Below, one piece after another: positions 8,614 through 21,134 of a stretch of 64,000 bases of DNA. Numbering within the stretch: the first letter of the stretch is position 1; each line of letters opens with the position of its first letter. Location of the stretch: NCBI RefSeq assembly GCF_028416575.1, contig NZ_JAMQKB010000001.1:109649-173648 (forward strand), written 5' to 3'. Under the pieces are notes generated by a model. That model saw only the letters and a program-made list of their open reading frames with translations, had not been told where the DNA came from and made no database searches. Source of the stretch: Terrihalobacillus insolitus (GTDB lineage Bacteria; Bacillota; Bacilli; Bacillales; Amphibacillaceae). A program made the translations under genes and the position numbers.

Positions 8614-9357
8614 TTATGACCATTCGAGTGATTCTAAAAACCGAAAGATATCTTCATGAAGCTGTTCTTTCTCCTTGTCGAGTGTGATCACATGGCCAGA
8701 ATTCTCATACCATTTCATGTCCTTCTGCTCTGACTCTACATTTTCATATATGTAAGTGGCACTTTTCGTATTAATCATTTCGTCTTTTCTAGCCTGCACA
8801 ACAAAAGTCGGCGTATAAATGTGATCAATATGATTTTTTACCTCTGTAATAAGTTCACCAAGTCCATGAAACATGTCCTGTGAATCTTGTAGTAGTATTT
8901 CAATTTCCTTGTCAATCGTTTCTTCATTCTTTTGTTCCAATTGTTTATATTCCTTTGCAAATGTTTGAAATCCTTTTGTCAATTGAGTTTCATTATCAAA
9001 AAACATTGGTGCACACATCGGAATGACTGCTTTAATTTGTTCTGAATATGCCAAACGTAAGCCAAGTACACCTCCAAGAGATAAGCCAGCTACGGCAATT
9101 TGTTCATAACCTAATTCTCGTAAATCATTTAATGCCTGCTGAACATCCTTCCACCATTGATCTTGGTTTGTTTGAATCAGTTCTTCTGGCGGGGCTCCGT
9201 GTCCACGATAGATTGGAGCATGGCAGGTATATCCTTTTTTTTGTAAAAACCGACCGAGCATCCGGACATCTGCTGTATGTCCAGTAAATCCGTGTAAAAG
9301 TAAAACCGCTCTTGAACCTTCCTCAAACGTGAATGGTTGTGGTTGTTTGATTCGCAT
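8614..9357 (-). CDS. est: Carboxylesterase (alpha/beta hydrolase, Est30 type)
   Basis: This 247-residue serine hydrolase is of the usual length. LLHGFTGHTADVR (about residues 19-31) holds the oxyanion hole, GLSLGG (about 92-97) the nucleophilic serine, a downstream Asp lies in ARKDEMINTKSA, and SGHVITLD carries the catalytic histidine. Geobacillus Est30 and its relatives hydrolyse short- to medium-chain esters and related lactones. It is encoded between secG and rnr, as in Bacillus. The physiological substrate is unknown. Confidence 0.92.
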   Translation of the reverse strand: MRIKQPQPFTFEEGSRAVLLLHGFTGHTADVRMLGRFLQKKGYTCHAPIYRGHGAPPEELIQTNQDQWWKDVQQALNDLRELGYEQIAVAGLSLGGVLGLRLAYSEQIKAVIPMCAPMFFDNETQLTKGFQTFAKEYKQLEQKNEETIDKEIEILLQDSQDMFHGLGELITEVKNHIDHIYTPTFVVQARKDEMINTKSATYIYENVESEQKDMKWYENSGHVITLDKEKEQLHEDIFRFLESLEWS

Positions 9358-9530
9358 GATTGATGCTTCCCCCTTACGTGCACTTTAAGAATGTATAAGT
9401 TATTGTCGAATTTAAGTAGAATAAACGTTATCACATGTACCTATTTTTGGAAAATGCGTGTTTTTCTAATTCCTGTTATATCCTCTCTTTTAATTATTGC
9501 CCTAAATGGAAAAACGTAAACTGTATGAAG

Positions 9531-9559
9531 AAATCCCTCACCATAATGGTAAGGGATTT
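9531..9559 (-). terminator. Terminator-like hairpin downstream of secG
   Basis: On the minus strand AAATCCCTTACCA pairs with TGGTGAGGGATTT and is followed by CTTCAT. It would stop transcripts leaving secG after they cross the MITE-like element, and so separate secG from est. Confidence 0.55.
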
Positions 9560-9589
9560 ACTACTTCTAGTCTATTTAACTAACTAGAG

Positions 9590-9741
9590 GATGTTCAAAA
9601 AGTCACCAAATGATAAGCTGCGCATCTCTTCGTTGGCTTGTTTTTCCGTTACTCACGTATTAAAAGCATACGTTCCGTTACTCAAAACTACGCCGCCTCG
9701 ACCTGCTTGCTTCTAATTTGCCGACTTTTTGAACACGCACT
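9590..9741. repeat. MITE-like element, about 145 bp copy
   Basis: The terminal inverted repeats begin GTTCAAAAAGTC (9593) and end GACTTTTTGAAC (9734), with about 26 bp of imperfect symmetry (4 mismatches). The interior matches the larger copy at 60316 in reverse orientation (AGAAGCAAGCAGGTCGAGGC and AAACAAGCCAACGAAGAG on the opposite strand) but lacks about 70 bp. There is no coding capacity. It ends 1 bp from the secG stop codon, so it forms the secG 3' untranslated region. No clear target duplication is visible. Confidence 0.8.
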
Positions 9742-9742
9742 A

Positions 9743-9973
9743 CTATAGAATAAACCCAACTGTAAACGTTAGAATAAACAAAAGCACTCCTGTGACGACG
9801 GTTGCTCGATGTAATACAGCATCAATCCCACGTGCCTTTTGTTTTCCAAATAATTGTTCAGCACCACCAGAAATTGCTCCAGAGAGTCCTTCGCTTTTCC
9901 CTGATTGTAATAGTACCAATACGATGAGTACAATTGCATCAATAACTAATAACGTAATCGCAACTCCATACAT
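9743..9973 (-). CDS. secG: Preprotein translocase subunit SecG
   Basis: This 76-residue membrane protein has two transmembrane helices: MYGVAITLLVIDAIVLIVLVLLQ (residues 1-23) and a C-terminal helix VVTGVLLFILTFTVGFIL. The cytosolic loop QSGKSEGLSGAISGGAEQLF between them is the family signature. It associates with SecYE and stimulates SecA-driven export. The start chosen is ATG 9973 behind AGGAGGTG. A longer frame from 10021 would add 16 residues without support. The MITE-like element directly follows the stop. Confidence 0.95.
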   Translation of the reverse strand: MYGVAITLLVIDAIVLIVLVLLQSGKSEGLSGAISGGAEQLFGKQKARGIDAVLHRATVVTGVLLFILTFTVGFIL

Positions 9974-10003
9974 GTTGCGTACACCTCCTAAACGCACAAA
10001 TAC

Positions 10004-10031
10004 ATAATGATAATGTAGCATAAATGGTCAA
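10004..10031 (-). promoter_or_regulatory. Probable sigma-A promoter of secG
   Basis: On the minus strand TTGACC, 16 bp, CATTAT is placed about 30 bp before the secG start. This is a motif match only. Confidence 0.4.
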
Positions 10032-10119
10032 GAGATACAAGCTGAATTTTTTCGGTGGAATGTCTTTTTAGATAGGTATATGATGATAAAAAGATTATAT
10101 TTACTTGGAGGAATGTTCG

Positions 10120-11049
10120 ATGGACACTACAGATCATTGGTTAGAAGCGAAAGATCAACATCAAATTCGAGTCAAAAAATGGACAAAGCAAGAAACGAAC
10201 CCTAGGGCTATTGTTCAGATTTCCCACGGTATGGTTGAACATATTAATCGCTATGAGCCTTTTGCCACTTTTCTTGTCCAGCATGATGTATTTGTTTATG
10301 GTAATGATCACCGTGGGCATGGAGAAACAGGAAGAAAAAATGGGGTAATGGGACACCTTGCCGATGAAAATGGATTTGATTTGGCAACGGATGATCTTCA
10401 TCGTGTAACAACGTTAATCAAAAATGATTTCCCAAACACCCCTATTTTCCTTTTCGGTCATAGTATGGGATCGTTTCTTGCAAGAAGGTATATTCAACAA
10501 TTTAGTCAGGATATTGACGGTATCATCCTTTCTGGAACAGGTCATCATCCAGGAATAATGAATAAATTTGCTAGATTATTAGCGAAAAGAGAAATGAAAC
10601 GGGCGAATAAGCTTGGCCCTTCGATGTTTTTGAATAAGCTAACCTTTCATTCCTATAACAAACGCATTGATAACCATCAAACACATTTTGATTGGCTAAC
10701 AAGGGACGAAAAACATGTTCAAGATTATATAAATGATCCAGAAACTGGATTCGTACCAACGGCAACATTTTTTTATGATCTATTTATCGGGTTTGATAAG
10801 ATCTATGATATATCAAGAGTCAAGAAAATAAGAAAAGATCTTCCATTTTTATTCATTAGCGGAGAAGAGGACCCAGTTGGCAATTATGGCAAAGGGGTTC
10901 GAGAGGTAATAAAAGCGTATAAAAATCAAGGGATTCTTGACATTGAAGCTCAGTTATATGAAGGCGGACGCCACGAAATGTTAAATGAAATCAACAAAGA
11001 AGCGGTATATGAAGATATATGGAATTGGATCGTGAACAAAATAGAGTAA
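10120..11049 (+). CDS. Alpha/beta hydrolase, monoacylglycerol lipase/lysophospholipase-like
   Basis: This 309-residue protein of the serine aminopeptidase S33 (Hydrolase_4) group contains the early oxyanion-hole motif SHGMVEHINRYE (about residues 36-47), GHSMGSFLARR with the nucleophile serine (about 116-126), GEEDPVG for the acid and GGRHEMLNE for the histidine. No signal peptide, so cytosolic. ATG 10120 is preferred over the in-frame TTG at 10105 because GGAGG lies 8 bp before it. It is a single transcription unit, divergent from secG. The natural substrate is unknown. Confidence 0.85.
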   Translation: MDTTDHWLEAKDQHQIRVKKWTKQETNPRAIVQISHGMVEHINRYEPFATFLVQHDVFVYGNDHRGHGETGRKNGVMGHLADENGFDLATDDLHRVTTLIKNDFPNTPIFLFGHSMGSFLARRYIQQFSQDIDGIILSGTGHHPGIMNKFARLLAKREMKRANKLGPSMFLNKLTFHSYNKRIDNHQTHFDWLTRDEKHVQDYINDPETGFVPTATFFYDLFIGFDKIYDISRVKKIRKDLPFLFISGEEDPVGNYGKGVREVIKAYKNQGILDIEAQLYEGGRHEMLNEINKEAVYEDIWNWIVNKIE

Positions 11050-11111
11050 TAAAGAAGTAATTCTTTTACCGCCTTTTTCTACTAATTTCGACAAAACATT
11101 GACGGCATTTC

Positions 11112-11141
11112 TTGAAAATACACCTAGATTAGGGGTAAAAT
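11112..11141 (+). promoter_or_regulatory. Probable sigma-A promoter of ptsHI
   Basis: TTGAAA, 18 bp, TAAAAT lies about 100 bp before ptsH. The transcript would carry the short MITE remnant in its leader. No RAT/LicT-type antiterminator target is apparent. Confidence 0.45.
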
Positions 11142-11169
11142 AATGAGAGGAACTGATTGTTTATAGAGG

Positions 11170-11222
11170 TTGTTCATTCAAAAAGTCACCAAATGATAAG
11201 CGGCTACTTTTTGAACACGCAC
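11170..11222. repeat. Deleted MITE-like remnant (both ends only) in the ptsH leader
   Basis: This 53-bp stretch keeps one end (TTCAAAAAGTCACCAAATG) fused to the other (ACTTTTTGAACACGCAC), with the interior lost. The ends pair as a perfect 10-bp stem (11177-11186 with 11206-11215) with a 19-nt loop. It is flanked by the identical 9-mer TTATAGAGG at 11161 and 11223, although part of this resembles sequence next to other copies. The hairpin would fold just upstream of the ptsH ribosome binding site. Confidence 0.7.
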
Positions 11223-11241
11223 TTATAGAGGAGGAATAATT

Positions 11242-11508
11242 ATGGTGGAAAGAACAATAACCATAACAGATGATACTGGTATACACGCACGCCCAGCTAC
11301 TGTACTTGTTAATCGAGCAGGTGGCTTTGAATCAGACATAAATGTAGAATACAAGGATAAAACCGTTAACTTAAAGTCAATAATGGGGATCATGTCTTTA
11401 GGCATTCCAAAAGATGCACAGATTAGAATCACCGCTGTAGGCTCCGATGAAGAAGACGCCATACAAGCAATCGTTGACGTGATTAAAAATGAAGGGTTGG
11501 GAGAATAA
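11242..11508 (+). CDS. ptsH: Phosphocarrier protein HPr
   Basis: This 88-residue general PTS phosphocarrier has His15 in TGIHARPAT, phosphorylated by EI. Ser46 in [11 protein letters not shown] is phosphorylated by HPr kinase/phosphorylase, whose gene is also in this window (49571-50509), so the protein can act as a CcpA corepressor. GAGGAGGAATAATT precedes the ATG. ptsI begins 3 bp after its stop. In B. subtilis ptsH follows ptsG, but here no EIIC/B gene is adjacent. Confidence 0.98.
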   Translation: MVERTITITDDTGIHARPATVLVNRAGGFESDINVEYKDKTVNLKSIMGIMSLGIPKDAQIRITAVGSDEEDAIQAIVDVIKNEGLGE

Positions 11509-11511
11509 TTC

Positions 11512-13227
11512 ATGGGTAACATTAATGGCATTGCAGCATCAAGTGGGATTGCAATCGCAAAAGCATACCATTTAGCAGTCCCAAATCTTTCTTTTGAGAA
11601 ACGTACGATTGAGAGTTCAGAAGAGGAAATCAATCGTTTAATAGAAGCACTAGAAACGTCAAAAAAAGAATTAGAGCAAATCAAAGAGAATGCTAAAAAA
11701 ACACTCGGGGATGAGCATGCTGAAATTTTTTCCGCCCACCTGCTTGTATTAAGTGATCCTGAAATGATCAATCCGATAAAAGATACAATTGAAACGGAAA
11801 TGGTGAATGCAGAAGTAGCACTGGACCAAACAGCAAACATGTTTATTGACATGTTCAAAAACATGGATAATGCATACATGCGAGAACGAGCTGCAGATAT
11901 CCAAGATGTTACGAAGCGGGTAATGGCTCATTTATTGCAGGTTTCTTTTCCAGACCCTGCCTTAATCGACGAAGAAGTCATCATCGTTGCGGAAGATCTT
12001 ACACCTTCTGATACAGCACAGCTCAACAAACAGTTTGTAAAAGGGTTCACGACAAATATTGGAGGTCGCACATCTCACTCTGCTATTATGGCGCGATCAC
12101 TTGAAATACCTGCGGTTGTAGGAACAAAAACGATTACAGATCAAGCAAACAAAAATGATCTCGTTATTGTCGATGGAATTGATGGAAAAGTTATTATTAG
12201 CCCGACAGAGAAAGAACTCCAATCCTATCAAGAAAAGCAAGGTCAATTTGAAAAACAAAAAAGAGAGTGGGCCAAGCTGAAAAATGAGCCTACAAAATCT
12301 GCTGATGGCGTAAATGTGGAACTTGTTGCAAACATTGGAACGCCTGAGGATGTTTCTGGTGTTATTTCCAATGGCGGTGAGGGGGTCGGCCTATATCGAA
12401 CAGAATTTTTATATATGGGGAAAAGCCAACTTCCTACTGAAGAAGAACAATTTAACGCATACAAATCTGTACTTGAGCAGTTAGGGGAAAAACCAGTTGT
12501 TGTTCGTACACTAGACATTGGTGGAGATAAGGAATTGGACTATTTGGACCTTCCTAAGGAATTGAATCCTTTCTTAGGCTTCCGCGCCATTCGATTGTGT
12601 TTAGAACGCGATGATATTTTCCGAGTTCAACTGCGTGCGCTGCTTCGTGCGAGTGTACACGGGAATTTAAAAATTATGTTCCCGATGATTGCTACTTTAG
12701 AAGAATTCCGACAAGCAAAAGCCATTCTTATGGAAGAAAAGGACAGGCTCATTTCAGAAGGACATAGTATGTCTGACTCTATAGAAATCGGAATTATGGT
12801 CGAAATCCCTTCTACAGCTGTAGCTGCACCTCAATTTGCCAAGGAAGTGGATTTCTTTAGTATCGGAACGAATGACTTAATCCAATATACGATGGCAGCC
12901 GATCGCATGAATGAACGCGTTTCTTATTTATATCAGCCATATCATCCTGCCATATTAAATCTTGTCCATCATGTTATTGAGGCCGCTCATGCAGAAGGTA
13001 AATGGGCAGGAATGTGTGGTGAAATGGCAGGCGACTCGATTGCGATCCCAATTCTGTTAGGACTTGGATTGGATGAGTTTAGTATGAGTGCAACATCTAT
13101 TTTACCCGCCAGAACCCAAATTAGAGATTTATCAAAGGCGGAGCTAGTGGGATATAAAGATAAACTGTTATCCATGAGCACTGCAGATGAAGTAGAACAG
13201 TTTATCAGAGAAAAAACGAACCAATAA
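11512..13227 (+). CDS. ptsI: Phosphoenolpyruvate-protein phosphotransferase (enzyme I of the PTS)
   Basis: This 571-residue protein is full length. It transfers phosphate from PEP to HPr His15. The N-terminal domain includes [18 protein letters not shown], with the phosphorylated histidine near residue 189. The C-terminal PEP-binding barrel includes [22 protein letters not shown] and the catalytic cysteine of GMCGEMAGD (near residue 502). It is cotranscribed with ptsH (3-bp spacing) and followed by a strong terminator at 13292. It faces the glycolytic operon convergently. Confidence 0.98.
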   Translation: MGNINGIAASSGIAIAKAYHLAVPNLSFEKRTIESSEEEINRLIEALETSKKELEQIKENAKKTLGDEHAEIFSAHLLVLSDPEMINPIKDTIETEMVNAEVALDQTANMFIDMFKNMDNAYMRERAADIQDVTKRVMAHLLQVSFPDPALIDEEVIIVAEDLTPSDTAQLNKQFVKGFTTNIGGRTSHSAIMARSLEIPAVVGTKTITDQANKNDLVIVDGIDGKVIISPTEKELQSYQEKQGQFEKQKREWAKLKNEPTKSADGVNVELVANIGTPEDVSGVISNGGEGVGLYRTEFLYMGKSQLPTEEEQFNAYKSVLEQLGEKPVVVRTLDIGGDKELDYLDLPKELNPFLGFRAIRLCLERDDIFRVQLRALLRASVHGNLKIMFPMIATLEEFRQAKAILMEEKDRLISEGHSMSDSIEIGIMVEIPSTAVAAPQFAKEVDFFSIGTNDLIQYTMAADRMNERVSYLYQPYHPAILNLVHHVIEAAHAEGKWAGMCGEMAGDSIAIPILLGLGLDEFSMSATSILPARTQIRDLSKAELVGYKDKLLSMSTADEVEQFIREKTNQ

Positions 13228-13291
13228 AAACCTGCCTACTAGTGCTAAGTGATTCGCTTTTAGTAGAAAAAATATAAATAAACAAATTTAA

Positions 13292-13332
13292 TAGCATACC
13301 AAATCATGTTCGTGATTTGGTATGCTACTTTT
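13292..13332. terminator. Strong hairpin terminator between ptsI and eno
   Basis: A perfect 15-bp stem, TAGCATACCAAATCA with TGATTTGGTATGCTA and a 6-nt loop, is followed by CTTTT on the plus strand. On the minus strand it lies about 80 bp after eno and could also serve that operon. Confidence 0.8.
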
Positions 13333-13406
13333 AATGGATATATCAAGGTTACTTCATAACGGAACCGTTTATTCGATATGATCCGTTGTGTTTTTTTATT
13401 CACAAA

Positions 13407-14711
<1,305 letters not shown>

Positions 14712-16250
14712 TTATGATTTAATTAGTGATTCACCTGTCATTTCCTTGGGCTTTTCAACTTGTAAAAGGTCTAATAAGGTAGGGGCTAGATCCCCTAGCT
14801 TTCCACCGTCTCTTAGTTCAACCCCTTCTTTTGTTACGATCACTGGAACGGGATTTGTCGTGTGTGCGGTCATTGGATTTCCTTCGACTGTGACAACCTC
14901 ATCCGAGTTGCCGTGGTCCGCTGTGATAATCGCATAACCACCTTTTTCGGTAATTTTATCGATAATTTTTCCTAAACAATCATCCACGGTTTCAATCGCC
15001 TTAATGGTTGGTTCAAGCTTACCGGAGTGACCAACCATATCTGGGTTTGCAAAATTTAAAATGATTGCATTCTGCGTTTCTTCATCCAGCTCCTTCAACA
15101 GTGCATCGGTTACTTCATATGCGCTCATTTCAGGCTTTAAATCGTACGTTGCCACCTTAGGAGAATCAATTAAGATTCGTTTTTCCCCAGGAAATTCCTG
15201 CTCACGGCCACCACTCATAAAGAATGTTACATGAGGGTATTTTTCTGTTTCGGCAATGCGCAGCTGGTTTAAGTCATTCTGGGCTAACACTTCTCCAACG
15301 GTGTTATCTAAGTTAACAGGTTCATATGCCACGTATCCGTCAACCGTTTCGCTAAAATTTGTCAAGCCTACGAAATAAATGTTTTTCGGTACATTAGCAC
15401 CACGATCAAAATCTCTAAAATCGTCATTCGCAAACGTACGTGAAATTTGAATCGCACGGTCTGGTCGGAAGTTGTAAAAAATGATCGAGTCCTCATTTTG
15501 GATAGTTGCTTTTGGTTCTCCTGCTTCATTCGTAATTACGGATGGAAGCACAAACTCATCATGTATGCCATTTTCATATGAATCCTCTACAACAGCGATC
15601 GGATCGCGATAGGTTGGACCCTCACCATACACCATCGCATCGTAAGCCTTTTTGACTCGATCCCAGCGTTTGTCTCGATCCATGGAATAGTAGCGGCCTG
15701 AAATCGTGGCGAATTCTCCCGCACCATATTCCTTCATCTTTTCTTCGGTTTGTTGAATGTATGTTTTGGCAGTTTGTGGTCCAACGTCCCTTCCGTCCAA
15801 AAATCCATGGACATACACTTTTTCCAAGCCGTTTTCACCCGCCATTTTTAATAAAGCGAAAAGGTGGTCGATATGACTGTGCACACCACCATCAGACAAC
15901 AAGCCGAAGATATGCAAAGCTTTCCCATTTTCCTTGGCATGATTCATTGCACGTAAAAATGCTTCATTTTCATAAAAATCGCCATCGCGAACAGACATGT
16001 TTACTCGCGTTAAACTTTGGTATACAATCCGTCCAGCTCCAATATTAAGATGGCCGACTTCTGAATTTCCCATTTGTCCATCTGGTAAACCCACTGCTTC
16101 ACCTGACGCCTCCAATTGGTTGTGTGGATACTGCTTCCAATAGCGGTCAAAGTTCGGCTTTTTCGCTTGTTTTACTGCATTCCCCTTTTCTTCATCGCGT
16201 ATCGCAAAGCCATCCAGGATGATAAGGGCGGCTAGTTTTTTGTTACTCAT
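14712..16250 (-). CDS. gpmI: 2,3-bisphosphoglycerate-independent phosphoglycerate mutase
   Basis: This 512-residue Mn-dependent enzyme of the alkaline phosphatase superfamily carries the phosphoserine nucleophile in [15 protein letters not shown] (about residues 61-75). Metal ligands lie in [17 protein letters not shown] and ITADHGNSD. It interconverts 3- and 2-phosphoglycerate. Its start overlaps the tpiA stop by 8 bp, which suggests translational coupling within the glycolytic operon. Confidence 0.98.
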   Translation of the reverse strand: MSNKKLAALIILDGFAIRDEEKGNAVKQAKKPNFDRYWKQYPHNQLEASGEAVGLPDGQMGNSEVGHLNIGAGRIVYQSLTRVNMSVRDGDFYENEAFLRAMNHAKENGKALHIFGLLSDGGVHSHIDHLFALLKMAGENGLEKVYVHGFLDGRDVGPQTAKTYIQQTEEKMKEYGAGEFATISGRYYSMDRDKRWDRVKKAYDAMVYGEGPTYRDPIAVVEDSYENGIHDEFVLPSVITNEAGEPKATIQNEDSIIFYNFRPDRAIQISRTFANDDFRDFDRGANVPKNIYFVGLTNFSETVDGYVAYEPVNLDNTVGEVLAQNDLNQLRIAETEKYPHVTFFMSGGREQEFPGEKRILIDSPKVATYDLKPEMSAYEVTDALLKELDEETQNAIILNFANPDMVGHSGKLEPTIKAIETVDDCLGKIIDKITEKGGYAIITADHGNSDEVVTVEGNPMTAHTTNPVPVIVTKEGVELRDGGKLGDLAPTLLDLLQVEKPKEMTGESLIKS

Positions 16251-17004
16251 TTACACCAGCCTCCACAAGCTGCAAAAATGAATCAGCCTCAAGGCTTGCT
16301 CCACCAACTAAAGCACCGTCAATATCGGACCGTAAAAGTAGTTCCTTCACATTGGCAGGCTTTACACTTCCACCATATTGAATCCGGACAGAATCGGCGA
16401 CAGCTTCAGATACGTTAGCTTTGACTACCTTACGAATATGTGTGCAAACTTCATTCGCCTGTTCAGAAGTAGCTGTTTTTCCTGTACCAATTGCCCAAAT
16501 AGGTTCATATGCAATAATTACTTGCTTTACTTGCTCATCTGATAATCCTGCAATCGCCCGCTTCACTTGTGCTTCAACATGGTCCATTGTTTCATTGTTT
16601 TCCCTTTGCTCTAATGTTTCACCGACACATACAATTGGAGTAAGGCCAACATTAAATGCTGCATGCGTTTTTTTGTTCACTGTTTCATCTGTCTCTGCAA
16701 AATACGCACGACGCTCCGAATGACCAAGCACGACATAAGTTACTCCCGCATCTTTTAACATGCCAGGACTTACTTCTCCAGTAAACGCTCCACTTGCTTC
16801 GAAATGCATGTTTTGTGCCGCGATGTGCAAATCTGTTCCCTTGGCCTTTTCAACGAGTGCTGGTAAAAATAAAAAAGGTGCACAAACAACCGCTTCTACT
16901 TGATCATTGGCTGGAATACGATTTTTTGTGTCCTCGACAAACTGTACCGCTTCAGCAAGCGTTTTGTTCATTTTCCAATTACCTGCAATTACCTTTTTAC
17001 GCAT
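16243..17004 (-). CDS. tpiA: Triosephosphate isomerase
   Basis: This 253-residue TIM barrel interconverts dihydroxyacetone phosphate and glyceraldehyde 3-phosphate. Catalytic residues are seen as Lys in GNWKMNKT (about residue 11), His in VLGHSERR (about 95) and Glu in [11 protein letters not shown] (about 167), with phosphate-binding [10 protein letters not shown] and GALVGGASL near the end. It lies 18 bp after pgk in the glycolytic operon, with a GGAGAGGTG ribosome binding site. Confidence 0.99.
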   Translation of the reverse strand: MRKKVIAGNWKMNKTLAEAVQFVEDTKNRIPANDQVEAVVCAPFLFLPALVEKAKGTDLHIAAQNMHFEASGAFTGEVSPGMLKDAGVTYVVLGHSERRAYFAETDETVNKKTHAAFNVGLTPIVCVGETLEQRENNETMDHVEAQVKRAIAGLSDEQVKQVIIAYEPIWAIGTGKTATSEQANEVCTHIRKVVKANVSEAVADSVRIQYGGSVKPANVKELLLRSDIDGALVGGASLEADSFLQLVEAGVNE

Positions 17005-17022
17005 CCTGATTCACCTCTCCAA

Positions 17023-18204
17023 TTATTTATCGTTTAACTTTTGAACGCCTGGAAGTTCTTTACCTTCCATAAATTCTAGAGATGCTCCTCCACCAGTTGA
17101 AACATGATCCATTTTATCAGCATAACCGAATTTTTCTACTGCAGCAGCTGAGTCGCCACCACCAATAACCGTGTATCCTTTTGTTTTAGCAAGCGCTTCT
17201 GCGACTGCTTTTGTGCCATTCGCAAATTGTTCAAGTTCAAATACACCCATCGGTCCGTTCCAAATGACAAGCTCTGATGTTGCAACGATCTCTTGGTATC
17301 GTTCTCTTGTTTTTGATCCAATATCAAGTGCTTCCCAATCTGCTGGAATGTCTTCAATGCCAACCTCTTCTGTATTTGCTTCATTCGAAAAATCATCTGC
17401 AACGACAACATCTACTGGTAAAAGAAGTTCAACACCGTTATCAGCTGCTTTTTTCATAAATTCCTTCGCTAAATCAATCTTATCTTCTTCTAATAATGAT
17501 TTGCCAATTTCATACCCTTTCGCTTTTACAAACGTATAAGCCAAGCCTCCACCAATGATTAGATAGTCTACTTTGTCTAGTAGGTTGTCAATCACACCTA
17601 TTTTATCCTTTACTTTGGCACCACCGATAATAGCCGTAAACGGACGCTCTGGGTTCGATAATGCTTTTCCTAGAACTTCGAGCTCTTTTTCCATGAGAAA
17701 ACCAGCTACTGCAGGCAAATGATTCGCAATACCTGCTGTTGATGCATGGGCCCTGTGCGCCGCCCCAAAAGCATCATTAACATACAAATCAGCCATCGTC
17801 GCAAATTCCTTCGCTAGCGCTGCATCATTCTTCTCCTCGCCTTGTTCAAACCGAACATTTTCGATTAACAAAACATCACCATTTCCAAGTTGGCTAATCG
17901 CTTGATTCACCTCTGACCCGTATACCTCATCTGTCTTTGTTACGGTCTTTCCCAGTAAATCACTAAGACGCTTTGCAATTGGATCAAGGCGAAGCTCCTC
18001 TACAACTTCTCCTTTAGGTCGGCCAAGATGACTCGCCAAGATGACCAAAGCACCTTGGTCAACTAAATACTCTATCGTTGGGAGAGCTGCACGGATTCTT
18101 GTGTCATCCGTTACTTCGCCATTGCTCATTGGAACATTAAAATCAACGCGACAAAATACTTTTTTTCCGCTTACATTTACGTCCTTAATCGTTTGTTTAT
18201 TCAC
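17023..18204 (-). CDS. pgk: Phosphoglycerate kinase
   Basis: This 393-residue enzyme forms ATP and 3-phosphoglycerate from 1,3-bisphosphoglycerate. [13 protein letters not shown] (about residues 16-28) is the N-terminal substrate motif, followed by SHLGRPKGE and the hinge. Nucleotide-binding [10 protein letters not shown] and [13 protein letters not shown] lie in the C-terminal half. The start is GTG at 18204 behind GAGGAGG, giving [11 protein letters not shown]. An upstream ATG in the same frame would add 34 residues that are not part of the family. Confidence 0.98.
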   Translation of the reverse strand: MNKQTIKDVNVSGKKVFCRVDFNVPMSNGEVTDDTRIRAALPTIEYLVDQGALVILASHLGRPKGEVVEELRLDPIAKRLSDLLGKTVTKTDEVYGSEVNQAISQLGNGDVLLIENVRFEQGEEKNDAALAKEFATMADLYVNDAFGAAHRAHASTAGIANHLPAVAGFLMEKELEVLGKALSNPERPFTAIIGGAKVKDKIGVIDNLLDKVDYLIIGGGLAYTFVKAKGYEIGKSLLEEDKIDLAKEFMKKAADNGVELLLPVDVVVADDFSNEANTEEVGIEDIPADWEALDIGSKTRERYQEIVATSELVIWNGPMGVFELEQFANGTKAVAEALAKTKGYTVIGGGDSAAAVEKFGYADKMDHVSTGGGASLEFMEGKELPGVQKLNDK

Positions 18205-18324
18205 ATTTTCAACCTCCTCTACGTTGTGTGGTCTCACCTTATCATTTCCAAATATATGTATATCAAATTGGTAAAAAGGAGGAGAATGTCTCCTCCTCCC
18301 TATCAAATCTAGTTTCTCTTACTA

Positions 18325-20407
<2,083 letters not shown>

Positions 20408-20439
20408 CGGATAGCCTCACTTTATAAACTGGAGTATCG

Positions 20440-20477
20440 CGGGATGATTTTGTCCCTGCTAGTCATAATATGTCCCG
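20440..20477 (-). promoter_or_regulatory. CggR operator
   Basis: On the minus strand CGGGACATATTATGAC is followed after 5 bp by GGGACAAAATCATCC. This is close to the B. subtilis CggR tandem site, CGGGAC-N6-TGTC repeated twice. It lies just upstream of cggR, as expected for autorepression of the glycolytic operon. Confidence 0.75.
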
Positions 20478-20602
20478 ACTAGTGCAAAAAAAATCCTTTT
20501 TCTGAAAAAAGCCATTAGTAAATATTGCGTACATTTAAATTTTATCATTTAGCTTGAAAACCTTCAACAAATAAATACAATTTTTACGAAAACCACATTG
20601 TT

Positions 20603-20845
20603 TTAATGTGCTTCCTTTAATGCTTCTTCTATGGTGAGGAGACTAATGATTCCGCTGTCTATTTCCTTTCCATTAACCTCTACAACTGGAATCATGATCT
20701 GATATTTCTCAAGCAGGGCATCATCCTGGTAGATATTTACTTCCTTTAATTCAAAGGGGTGTTTCGCTTGTAGGAGTTGTAGCAGCTCTTTTGCCTCGTC
20801 ACACAAGCTACAATTATTTTTTGTATAAAGTATGACCTGCATCAT
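20603..20845 (-). CDS. Glutaredoxin-like thioredoxin-fold protein
   Basis: This 80-residue protein begins MMQVILYTKNNCSLCDEAKE with a CSLC redox motif at residues 12-15, then a thioredoxin half-fold and IMIPVVEVNGKEI with the cis-proline (about residues 50-62), ending in an EEALKEAH helix. It is shorter than classical glutaredoxin and belongs to the small glutaredoxin-like group often found upstream of cggR in Bacillaceae. It probably catalyses a cytosolic dithiol-disulfide exchange. The partner is unknown. Confidence 0.85.
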   Translation of the reverse strand: MMQVILYTKNNCSLCDEAKELLQLLQAKHPFELKEVNIYQDDALLEKYQIMIPVVEVNGKEIDSGIISLLTIEEALKEAH

Positions 20846-21012
20846 GTGTTCTGTTTGCCTCCTTTTGGGTTTTTTCTTTTTGAAGAGGATAAAATGTGTA
20901 ATTGATCTCGGTATTTTAAGCTAAGGGATTGCTTCATACACTCCACCTCTAGACCCAAATCTTCTATACACTATTTTGCCACAAAATTTAAGATTGGGAA
21001 AGGGAAGAGGAA

Positions 21013-21046
21013 CAAGGGGGCAGGATTCTTGTCCCTGCCCCCTTGC
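21013..21046 (-). terminator. GC-rich hairpin downstream of hom
   Basis: AAGGGGGCAGG pairs with CCTGCCCCCTT around a short loop, about 90 bp after the hom stop. On the minus strand it is followed by GTTCCTC rather than a T-run, so it is a weak terminator candidate. The 290-bp gap up to hom otherwise holds only short repeats (TTGATAGGTAT twice). Confidence 0.45.
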
Positions 21047-21134
21047 GAATCACACCTTGATAGGTATACCATTATTTTTAAGTTGAAAATGTGAAACACA
21101 TTGATAGGTATCAACTATCAAGCATTGATCGTAT

